Assembly (NCBI GenBank): GCA_027386095.1
Contig: DAHXUN010000003.1
Span: 1-64,000 of the forward strand
Origin: Nitrososphaerota archaeon
Lineage (GTDB): Archaea > Thermoproteota > Nitrososphaeria > Nitrososphaerales > UBA183
Length of the DNA stretch: 64,000 nucleotides
Direction: 5' to 3'
Shown here: positions 57,557-64,000 of the stretch, one piece after another
Position numbering within the stretch: the stretch's first letter is position 1
Layout: each line of letters begins with the position of its first letter
The notes under the pieces: generated by a model
Told to the model about the DNA's origin: nothing
Databases searched by the model: none
Seen by the model: the letters and a program-made list of their open reading frames with translations, nothing else
Made by a program: the position numbers and the translations under genes

Positions 57557-58519
57557 TTGGCCCCCAATGTCTTGGTCACAGGCTCGGCTGGCCAGATTGG
57601 CGCTGAGTTAGTCCCTCGTCTCCGTTCTCTCTACGGCAAGGACAACGTGGTCGCGGCTGTCCACGCGTCCCCGAGGGACCCGTCCGTCAGTGACGGCCCC
57701 ATGGTCGTCCTCGACACCGGAGATCAAGCAGCCGTCGTGGCAGCCCTGAAGGAGTACAAGGTCGACACCGTCTATCACCTCGCGGCGCTTCTGTCCGCGA
57801 AGGGGGAGAAGGACCCTCAGCTAGCTTGGACTGTGAACATGGACGGGCTAAGGAACGTCCTCGAAGCCTCCAGGACCAACGGCGTTTCGCAGGTGTTCTG
57901 GCCGAGTTCCATAGGCGCTTTCGGTCCCGACGCGCCCAAGACCAACACCCCCCAGAATGCCCCCTTGAACCCCACGACTATGTATGGGGTGACTAAGGTC
58001 GCCGGAGAGCTTCTCTGCAACTATTACCACGCGAAGTATGGGCTCGACGTCCGTTGCCTCCGATACCCTGGCCTGATCAGCAGCGTCGCTCTTCCCGGAG
58101 GTGGGACCACGGACTATGCCGTGGAGATCTTCTATGAAGCCGTCAGGACCGGTTCGTACACCTGTTTCTTGCGTGAAGACACCGTCCTCCCCATGATGTA
58201 CATGCCAGACGCCCTAAAGGCCACTGTCCAGTTGATGGAGGCGCCCGCGCCAAAGGTCCCTCGACACCTCGGTTACAATCTTGCCGCGTTCAGTTTTTCT
58301 GCCGGAGAGCTAGCGTCTGAGGTTGCGAAGCTGGTCCCAGGGTTCAAGGTGACCTATTCCCCTGACTCCCGTCAGAAGATAGCCGACTCCTGGCCTCAGT
58401 CCATCGACGACAAAGAGGCGAGGCGAGACTGGGGGTGGGAACCTGAGTACGACCTCGCCAGGATGGTGGCCGACATGCTGGCCAAGCTCAGGCTGAGGCG
58501 TGAGGGGAAAGGCGTTTAA
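57557..58519 (+). CDS. tdh: SDR-type L-threonine 3-dehydrogenase
   Basis: The 320-residue protein has the dinucleotide-binding GSAGQIGAEL, VYHLAALLSAKGEKDPQLAW, WPSSIGAFGPDAPK, and the Y-x3-K pair in TTMYGVTKVAGELLC. These match UDP-epimerase-like threonine dehydrogenases, which oxidise threonine to 2-amino-3-ketobutyrate with NAD. The next gene is the ligase that uses that product, which supports the assignment. TTG at 57557 follows an AT-rich box near 57523-57532. Confidence 0.85.
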   Translation: MAPNVLVTGSAGQIGAELVPRLRSLYGKDNVVAAVHASPRDPSVSDGPMVVLDTGDQAAVVAALKEYKVDTVYHLAALLSAKGEKDPQLAWTVNMDGLRNVLEASRTNGVSQVFWPSSIGAFGPDAPKTNTPQNAPLNPTTMYGVTKVAGELLCNYYHAKYGLDVRCLRYPGLISSVALPGGGTTDYAVEIFYEAVRTGSYTCFLREDTVLPMMYMPDALKATVQLMEAPAPKVPRHLGYNLAAFSFSAGELASEVAKLVPGFKVTYSPDSRQKIADSWPQSIDDKEARRDWGWEPEYDLARMVADMLAKLRLRREGKGV

Positions 58520-58544
58520 CCATACGGAGGGGCGGTTGCCATCA

Positions 58545-59756
58545 ATGAGGAATCCTACCGCTTTTCTCGCACAAGAGTTTGGTGACCTTGTCCGTCAGGA
58601 GCTCGACTGGAAGCTCCGTATCCTTGGGGGACCGAGCACTTCATGGTGCACTGTCGACGGGAAGAAGGTCCTGATGTTCTGTTCCAACAACTACCTCGGG
58701 CTCAGCAACCACCCCAAGCTGAAGGAGGCGGCCATCGAAGCCGTCAGGACCCACGGTGCAGGCTCGGGCTCGGTCAGACCCATCGCGGGGAACATGGATA
58801 TCCACGTGGAACTCGAGAAGCGCCTCGCGAAGTTCAAGGGCGCCGAAGCCTCCCTCGTATACCAGACAGGCTTCGCGGCGAACTCCGGACTGATCCCACA
58901 GTTGGCAGGAAAGGGGGACCTGATCATAAGCGACGAGCTGAACCATGGAAGCATAATCGACGGGGTCAGGCTTTCAGCTGCCGATCGCAAGGTCTACAAA
59001 CACGCTGACATGGACGACCTTGCCCAGGTGCTCGCGGAGGCGGAGAAGACGGCTCCAGCTTACAGGCGCATCTTGATAATCACAGATGGCGTCTTCTCGA
59101 TGGACGGCGACGTGGCGCCCCTCGACAAGGTCGCAGCCCTCGGCGCCGAGCACGGAGCCATGGTGTATGTCGATGACGCCCATGGCGAAGGCGTCCTCGG
59201 CGATGGGGGGAGAGGGATTGTCTCCCACTTCGGCCTTAAGAGGGACAAGGTCCAGGTGGAGATGGGGACCTTCTCCAAGGCGTTCGGCGTCGTGGGGGGG
59301 CATGTATCTGGTTCGAAGGACCTCGTAAACTTCGCCTACAACAAGTCCCGCACCTGGCTTCTGAGCGGGTCCCACCCGCCGGCGGTCGCCGCAGCCTGTC
59401 TGGCAGCCGTAGACGTGCTGGAGCACGAGCCGCAGCACGTCCAGAAGCTCTGGGACAACACCCGTTACTTCAAGAGGGCCATGAAAGACCTTGGCTTCGA
59501 CATCGGCAACAGCGAGACCCCCATAACCCCGGTGATGGTCGGAGAGAGCGGGAAGGCAAAGAAGCTCAGCTCCAGGCTCTTTGAAATCGGGGTCTTCGCA
59601 CTCCCCATCGTGTACCCGATGGTCGCCCAAGGCAAGGCAAGGATCAGGACCATCATGAATGCCGCCCTGACGAAGGAGGACCTCGACTTCGCCATAGGCG
59701 CCTTCGAGACCGCTGGGAAGGAGCTCGGCGTGGTCCGTGCTCAAGGCCATGCTTAG
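58545..59756 (+). CDS. kbl: 2-amino-3-ketobutyrate CoA ligase (glycine C-acetyltransferase)
   Basis: The 403-residue PLP enzyme (ATG at 58545, RNPTAFLAQEFGDLV) has CSNNYLGLSNHPKLKEAA, GSGSVRPIAGNMDIHVELE, DELNHGSIIDGVRLS, VDDAHGEGVLGDGGRG and the PLP lysine in TFSKAFGVVGGHVSG. It cleaves 2-amino-3-ketobutyrate with CoA to glycine and acetyl-CoA. With tdh it forms a two-step threonine-degradation route. The gene starts 25 bp after tdh. Confidence 0.92.
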   Translation: MRNPTAFLAQEFGDLVRQELDWKLRILGGPSTSWCTVDGKKVLMFCSNNYLGLSNHPKLKEAAIEAVRTHGAGSGSVRPIAGNMDIHVELEKRLAKFKGAEASLVYQTGFAANSGLIPQLAGKGDLIISDELNHGSIIDGVRLSAADRKVYKHADMDDLAQVLAEAEKTAPAYRRILIITDGVFSMDGDVAPLDKVAALGAEHGAMVYVDDAHGEGVLGDGGRGIVSHFGLKRDKVQVEMGTFSKAFGVVGGHVSGSKDLVNFAYNKSRTWLLSGSHPPAVAAACLAAVDVLEHEPQHVQKLWDNTRYFKRAMKDLGFDIGNSETPITPVMVGESGKAKKLSSRLFEIGVFALPIVYPMVAQGKARIRTIMNAALTKEDLDFAIGAFETAGKELGVVRAQGHA

Positions 59757-59804
59757 GCTGCGTACAGGTTAAGAGCCAGGCCTGGTGACGCGAGAAGAAG
59801 CAGG

Positions 59805-60227
59805 TTGACCTTCCGCTATCTCCCTGATGTGGCACTCGCCGACGTCGCGTTTGAGGCTGAAGCCGGGTCACTCGGCGAGCTCTTCGAATCCTGTGCCCTC
59901 GCACTGACTGACATCATGGTGGACCCGGCGACGCTCAAGCCCGCGGTAGCGCGAGACATATCCCTGGAATCAGACGACGCAGACAGGCTCCTGTACGACT
60001 TCCTCACTGAGCTCATAATAGCCAAGGACGTGGACTCGCTCCTCTTCAGGGAGTACAGCATAGAAACAGCACCCGACGGCCGCTCGCTCCGGGCGACGGC
60101 GCGGGGGGAGCCAATCGACAGGGAACGCCACTCACTAAGGAACGACGTGAAAGCCGTGACCATGCACATGTTCGGCATCAGGCACGAGGGGGGCAAGTGG
60201 ATGGCGACGGTCGTCCTCGACATTTGA
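59805..60227 (+). CDS. Archease
   Basis: The 140-residue protein matches archease: TFRYLPDVALADVAFEAEAG, DADRLLYDFLTELIIAKDV, GEPIDRERHSLRNDVKAVTM and the calcium-binding acidic residues. Archease activates RtcB turnover. A TTG start at 59805 lies 48 bp after kbl. RtcB follows about 57 bp later on the same strand. Confidence 0.88.
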   Translation: MTFRYLPDVALADVAFEAEAGSLGELFESCALALTDIMVDPATLKPAVARDISLESDDADRLLYDFLTELIIAKDVDSLLFREYSIETAPDGRSLRATARGEPIDRERHSLRNDVKAVTMHMFGIRHEGGKWMATVVLDI

Positions 60228-60284
60228 GACTTCCAAACCCTTAAAGGCTCAACTCGCAGGCAAGGAAAAGGGCAGGGGCTCTGG

Positions 60285-61742
60285 GTGGCACAGACAAGCT
60301 CTTTCAAGCAGCTTTCAGATTACTCGTGGGAGATCCCGCAGTCCTACAAGCCCGGGATGAACGTCCCCGCGAAGATCTATGCCACGCGCAAGCTCCTCGA
60401 AGCGATGGACACCGGCGTGATCGAGCAGGTGACCAACGTCGCCTGCCTCCCGGGGATCGTCAGGCAGGCCTATGCCATGGCCGACGCTCACTGGGGGTAT
60501 GGGTTCCCGATAGGAGGGGTGGCAGCGTTCGACATCGAGGACGGGATAATCTCGCCTGGAGGGATTGGTTTCGACATCAACTGTGGGATGCGTTTGATAC
60601 GGACGAATCTTACGTACTCAGAGGTCAAACCAAAGATAAAGGAGCTAGTCGACCTCATCTTCAAACTCGTCCCCGCAGGAGTAGGCGTAAAGGGGTTCCT
60701 GAGGGTCAGCGAGCCTCAGTTCGACGAGATCATGAAGTACGGGGTGAAATGGTGCGCCGAGAATGGCCAGGCGTGGGAGGACGACCCGGCCCACGTAGAA
60801 GAAGGGGGTTACATCAAGGGGGCTGACCCGTCCAAGGTCAGTCGCCAGGCCCGGACCAGGGGGATCGACCAGCTCGGGACGCTGGGTTCAGGCAACCATT
60901 ACCTCGAAGTTCAGGTGGTCGACCCTGCCAGGTACTTCGACCAAGAGCTTGCAAGGCACTTCGGAATCGTCCAGGATGACCAGGTCCTAGTCATGATACA
61001 CTGTGGAAGCCGCGGGTTCGGCCACCAGATAGGGAGCGACTACCTCCGCGTCTTCGACGGCGCCATGAAGAGATATGGAATCCAGGTCAAGGACAGAGAG
61101 CTAGCTTGCGCCCCCTTCGCGTCGAAGGAGGGTAAGGACTACTACGGGGCAATGGTCTGCGCGGCCAACATGGCCTTCACAAACAGGCAGATCATAGTGC
61201 AGAGGGTCAGGGAGGCTTTCTCTAGGACATTCCACAGGGAAGCCGAGGCCCTCGACATGCACCTCATCTACGACGTATGCCACAACGTAGCGAAAGTGGA
61301 GAGGCATTTCTACGAAGGCAAGAGTGCTGATGTCCTCGTGCACAGGAAGGGGGCGACGCGCAGCTTCGGCCCGGGGCACCCGGACATCCCCGCTCCATAC
61401 CGGGGAATAGGACAACCCGTGATTATAGGAGGGTCCATGGAGACCGGGTCCTACCTGCTCGTCGGGACCCAGAAGGCCATGGAGGAGACCTTTGGTTCAA
61501 CCGCGCACGGGTCAGGGAGGACCATGTCAAGGACAGCCGCGAGACGCGAAGTGCGCGGTGCAGAGCTGCAGCGTAATATGCTGGACCGAGGCATCTATGT
61601 GAAGGCTGCCACCATGGACGGCCTCGCAGAGGAGGCCGGGATGGCCTACAAAGACATCTCCGAGGTGGTGGAGACCATGGACAGGGCAGGGATTTCCAAG
61701 AAGGTCGTGGCGCTCCGGCCCGTTGGCAACATCAAGGGGTGA
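60285..61742 (+). CDS. rtcB: RNA ligase RtcB
   Basis: The 485-residue enzyme has KPGMNVPAKIYATRKLLEAM, ADAHWGYGFPIGGVAAFDIE, GGIGFDINCGMRLIRTNLTY (metal cysteine), LGTLGSGNHYLEVQVV, and HRKGATRSFGPGHPDIPAPY with the guanylated-histidine region. It joins 2',3'-cyclic phosphate and 5'-OH ends, sealing spliced tRNA exons, and so works downstream of the tRNA endonuclease. GTG at 60285 is used. No intein. Confidence 0.95.
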   Translation: MAQTSSFKQLSDYSWEIPQSYKPGMNVPAKIYATRKLLEAMDTGVIEQVTNVACLPGIVRQAYAMADAHWGYGFPIGGVAAFDIEDGIISPGGIGFDINCGMRLIRTNLTYSEVKPKIKELVDLIFKLVPAGVGVKGFLRVSEPQFDEIMKYGVKWCAENGQAWEDDPAHVEEGGYIKGADPSKVSRQARTRGIDQLGTLGSGNHYLEVQVVDPARYFDQELARHFGIVQDDQVLVMIHCGSRGFGHQIGSDYLRVFDGAMKRYGIQVKDRELACAPFASKEGKDYYGAMVCAANMAFTNRQIIVQRVREAFSRTFHREAEALDMHLIYDVCHNVAKVERHFYEGKSADVLVHRKGATRSFGPGHPDIPAPYRGIGQPVIIGGSMETGSYLLVGTQKAMEETFGSTAHGSGRTMSRTAARREVRGAELQRNMLDRGIYVKAATMDGLAEEAGMAYKDISEVVETMDRAGISKKVVALRPVGNIKG

Positions 61743-61778
61743 GCTAGGCTGCTCACGCTGCACCTGCTCACCGGAGGC

Positions 61779-61967
61779 GTGGGGCTGCTTGTCTTAGTCG
61801 GGCTGGTTGTTCTTTGGGCGGTGGTGTCAGTCCCGGTATACTTCGCGTGGAAGTTGGTCAAGGGAGACAGGGCCACCTTCGGCGGCGCGATGGGCGCTAC
61901 CTTGGGTGGGGTGGTGGTCTACTGCGTCGTGTACCTCGTGGTCGCTTTCGCTCTGGGCGCGGTCTAG
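61779..61967 (+). CDS. Small two-helix membrane protein
   Basis: The 62-residue protein has two membrane segments (GLLVLVGLVVLWAVVSVPVY and GATLGGVVVYCVVYLVVAFA) with a short basic loop (KLVKGDRATF). GTG start at 61779 is 36 bp after rtcB and in-frame upstream codons are open to the rtcB stop, so translation could start earlier. Function unknown. Confidence 0.55.
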   Translation: MGLLVLVGLVVLWAVVSVPVYFAWKLVKGDRATFGGAMGATLGGVVVYCVVYLVVAFALGAV

Positions 61968-61985
61968 CGCTCACCGACGCTAGCG

Positions 61986-62159
61986 GTGGCTCTCCTCCTC
62001 GGCCTCCTAGGCTGGTTGGCTGCCTTTACGTGGGCATTCCACACCTCCTGGCTCGGCGCCGTCGCGGTCGTAGTCCTGGCGTGGTTCATATCGATGGCCT
62101 TGGACGTGGCTCTGACAGGCGCGTTCGGGGTCGGCTTCCCCGCCTCCTATCCCTTCTGA
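61986..62159 (+). CDS. Small two-helix membrane protein, second
   Basis: GTG at 61986 starts a 57-residue protein with helices ALLLGLLGWLAAFTWAFHTS and AVAVVVLAWFISMALDVALT. It starts 18 bp after the previous stop and ends 2 bp before the convergent PAC2 gene. It resembles its neighbour in size and hydrophobicity, but no clear sequence repeat is seen. Function unknown. Confidence 0.55.
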   Translation: MALLLGLLGWLAAFTWAFHTSWLGAVAVVVLAWFISMALDVALTGAFGVGFPASYPF

Positions 62160-62161
62160 CT

Positions 62162-62935
62162 CTATCCGATGTAGCCTGGCCTCTGTTCGCGCGACGACTG
62201 TGGAGCTGCCTCACGAGACTGTTCCGCCATCGCCTGGAGCTGGCTGATCACCTTCTGCGTCTCTTCGGCCCTCTCATTCAGCCTGGACGTGTCCATCGGT
62301 ATGTCTAGCACCCTCGACAGCAGCTCGAGGACGGCCTTGGAGGCCGTAGCATCGACGACATAGCCTGACGTCTCCCCGAGGAGGCACGCGCCTTCCAATC
62401 CCCTGAGCGCCCCCACCCCTATGAGCAGCCCGTTCATTCCGCTTATCCCGCCGTCTTTCATCAGCGTGACTCCGTTGGCAGACAGTGCGTCTGCCATCTC
62501 CTTGCATGTTCCTGCACCGTACACCTTTGGAGACTTCGTGAATGAGCCTGTTATGTAGGCCGCCAGCGTATATACTCTCTTCACCCCGCACTTCTTCGCG
62601 AACTTCACCACCTTGTCTGAAAGCTCATACTCTCCTTCGGAGGTCGTCGGCTGAGTGTCGGCGGTGAATACCATGATGCTCCTCTTCCCCTTCATGGACG
62701 CGAAGAAGAGTTCGCCCTTGGGGGGCTCCGCTGTCCCGTCTTCCTTCACATTCACCTGAGGCGGAAACGTGGCGCTGGTGTACTCAGCGACCTTTTTCAG
62801 CCTGAGCGAGGTCACCAGGTGGTCCGCCGCGAGCTTCCCCACGTAGCCGCTCCCGGGGAGCCCGCAGACAAGGACAGGCTGCATGCCCCTTGGGACCGAA
62901 AGAACCCTCTCTTTGACCACCGTCGTGGCGCTCAT
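62162..62935 (-). CDS. PAC2-family protein
   Basis: The 257-residue protein has PVLVCGLPGSGYVGKLAADH, LVTSLRLKKVAEYTSATFPP, KGKRSIMVFTADTQPTTSEG, YELSDKVVKFAKKCGVKRVY and LRGLEGACLLGETSGYVVDA, the PAC2 archaeal (PbaB-like) pattern, and ends in a polar Gln-rich tail. It overlaps PDCD5 by 4 bp, so the pair is co-translated. A related protein is at 29197. Confidence 0.82.
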   Translation of the reverse strand: MSATTVVKERVLSVPRGMQPVLVCGLPGSGYVGKLAADHLVTSLRLKKVAEYTSATFPPQVNVKEDGTAEPPKGELFFASMKGKRSIMVFTADTQPTTSEGEYELSDKVVKFAKKCGVKRVYTLAAYITGSFTKSPKVYGAGTCKEMADALSANGVTLMKDGGISGMNGLLIGVGALRGLEGACLLGETSGYVVDATASKAVLELLSRVLDIPMDTSRLNERAEETQKVISQLQAMAEQSREAAPQSSREQRPGYIG

Positions 62936-63306
62936 TCCTCCCTCTTCCCGAGCTTCTCGCTCAGGTCAACAAGCTTCCCCTGGTCCATCACCTTGATCGA
63001 TGTCTTCATCCGGAACCTCAGCCCGAGCTGCCTGAATATGGATAGCAGTTCGCCCCCTCCAATCGTTCCGTTCAGCCGGCCGGCACGAACCATCCCCGCG
63101 AGCTCTTTGATCAGCCTCTCCGTCTCGGCGGGATAGAACGAGTACGCCGTCTCAAGAACCTCGGCCCCTCTGTCGTAGAGTACCGCCTCTACCACTTCCC
63201 TGTCGGTCTTCTCCTTTCTGGGAGCCTGCTCCGCTGCTTTCAGTCTCTTCCTAAGCTCCTCGAGCTTCCGCTGCTCTAGGAGCTTCAGGTCGGTGTCTTC
63301 AGCCAT
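62932..63306 (-). CDS. PDCD5-family DNA-binding protein
   Basis: The 124-residue protein has the family signature DLKLLEQRKLEELRKRLKAAE, ETAYSFYPAETERLIKELAG, and IGGGELLSIFRQLGLRFRMK. Archaeal PDCD5 proteins bind DNA and are common and abundant, but the role is unclear. It precedes PAC2 in a two-gene operon. Length is typical. Confidence 0.85.
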   Translation of the reverse strand: MAEDTDLKLLEQRKLEELRKRLKAAEQAPRKEKTDREVVEAVLYDRGAEVLETAYSFYPAETERLIKELAGMVRAGRLNGTIGGGELLSIFRQLGLRFRMKTSIKVMDQGKLVDLSEKLGKREE

Positions 63307-63501
63307 TGCCTTCAGGTCGCTGGCTTCTGTCGCAATAAAACGCTTGCTGACCGGCGGCGCCCGGCGTGGAGGCCCTGCCGCATATGGTCAGGCTCCGTTC
63401 GGGGGTGACACCAGCGCAGGTGGTGCCCAGAATGCGACGTAATTCGTGGCCCTCACCTCCCTGTTCTGCGGGGATGGGCTGCCTACTACGCCGAGCGGGC
63501 A
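63307..63501. other. Intergenic stretch, nothing recognised
   Basis: About 195 bp between PDCD5 and the ferredoxin gene. It holds no supported gene; only the likely PDCD5 promoter region near 63335 (AATAAAAC on the plus strand) is notable. Confidence 0.5.
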
Positions 63502-63939
63502 CTATGGTTGGGTAATCTTGATACTCTGGGTTGGACAGCTGGTTTCGCAGGCCATGCAGAAGATGCAGTCCATCTCTCTCACAGGGTCGCATTTGTCGCT
63601 CCTGTACTGGTTCCACTCGGGGGTCCCCTGTTCGATGACTTTGTCCTTCCCGGTGCCCGCCTGGCCAGGGTTGAGCAACCATTCGAACACAAACACCGGA
63701 CAGACATCCATGCAGACTCCGTCCGCGACGCACGACTCCCAGTCGATCGCCACCTGGGTGCCATGGATCCCGTTGGTGGTCGGATACGGCTTTCCTTCAC
63801 CGTCGTTCCTCGTGACTCCTGCTGCCCTCACTTTGTGCCCGCTGTGTTCCCCTGTTTCTGGGAACTGGTCGGGCTTCGACAGGAAGTTCGGGTCGATCGG
63901 CGCAGACTTGTAACCTACATCACGTGTCATGACTGTCAA
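63502..63939 (-). CDS. zfx: Zinc-containing-type ferredoxin
   Basis: The 145-residue protein has an N-terminal extension (PIDPNFLSKPDQFPETGEHS) with His residues that in Sulfolobus-type ferredoxins hold zinc, then cluster cysteines CVADGVCMDVCPVFVFEW and CIFCMACETSCPTQSIKI. It carries electrons for 2-oxoacid oxidoreductases and other enzymes. Aspartate follows as usual in the C-x2-D-x2-C variant region. A TATA-like box (CTTATAACT on the minus strand, about 63957) lies 18-26 bp upstream, so the start is 63939 or the ATG at 63930. Confidence 0.88.
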   Translation of the reverse strand: MTVMTRDVGYKSAPIDPNFLSKPDQFPETGEHSGHKVRAAGVTRNDGEGKPYPTTNGIHGTQVAIDWESCVADGVCMDVCPVFVFEWLLNPGQAGTGKDKVIEQGTPEWNQYRSDKCDPVREMDCIFCMACETSCPTQSIKITQP

Positions 63940-64000
63940 ACATCGCCACCGTCAGGTAGTTATAAGTGATACGGAGTCTAGACGTGACAGTCGCCTCTCT

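Noticed and set aside
1..64000. CRISPR arrays, rRNA genes or insertion sequences
   Set aside because: No regularly spaced repeats, rRNA signatures or intact transposase genes were found.

Overview
The window is GC-rich archaeal DNA. It carries DNA topoisomerase IB, MCM, a GINS subunit, both RFC subunits, Orc1/Cdc6, Hel308, an MptA/QueD/QueC pterin and deazapurine block, a tetraether lipid synthase and a prenyl-glycerol UbiA transferase. Topoisomerase IB with this set, together with compact TATA promoters about 25-35 bp upstream of starts and many leaderless genes, points to Thaumarchaeota/Nitrososphaeria or a close TACK relative. No ammonia-oxidation genes are visible, so a non-nitrifying lineage is possible. 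Lineage is an inference.

Region 1 (1 to about 14 kb) is accessory DNA: a HicBA toxin pair cut by the window edge, a decayed methyltransferase, a broken MFS transporter beside a SPASM radical-SAM enzyme, remnants of a RelBE-like pair, two membrane-anchored secreted proteins, a degenerate tRNA-like sequence, a mercury-reductase cassette, a SelW-like redox protein with a divergent HxlR regulator, a split DcmR-like sensor (winged helix plus MEDS), a fused tandem SRPBCC protein and a frameshifted YhfC-type membrane protease. Four copies of a stem-loop repeat, previously unknown to me, lie in intergenic DNA here and nowhere else in the window.

Region 2 (14-37 kb) is mostly housekeeping: PhoU-like regulator, NAD kinase/DUF72, MptA-QueC-QueD, tRNA-Gly, peroxiredoxin, DUF309, a TrmB regulator block divergent from the tetraether synthase, a DUF929-VKOR disulfide-forming pair, a zincin-like protein, PAC2, topoisomerase IB, an AIR-synthase relative, a VIT-family transporter, Lrp-like and ACT-V4R regulators, OsmC and a zinc MDR reductase.

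Region 3 (38-57 kb) is a replication and repair neighbourhood: Cdc6 (intein in its P-loop), RFC-L, a UbiA lipid enzyme, a tRNA-endonuclease-like subunit, MtnA, a tRNA-Arg with an intron-like insert, a ClC channel, a PrmC-like methyltransferase, Hel308 (second intein), MCM-GINS, RFC-S and HisRS. Region 4 (57-64 kb) holds threonine catabolism (Tdh-Kbl), archease-RtcB, two tiny membrane proteins, a second PAC2 with PDCD5, and a zinc-type ferredoxin.

The items most worth following are the dispersed structured repeat, the two inteins placed in nucleotide-binding motifs, the tRNA-Arg insert near an endonuclease subunit lacking obvious catalytic residues, the QueD fusion to a possible PD-(D/E)xK domain, and two convergent genes whose stop codons lie in one palindrome. 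Several short genes (33565-33687, 61986-62159, 11426-11539) are easily missed.
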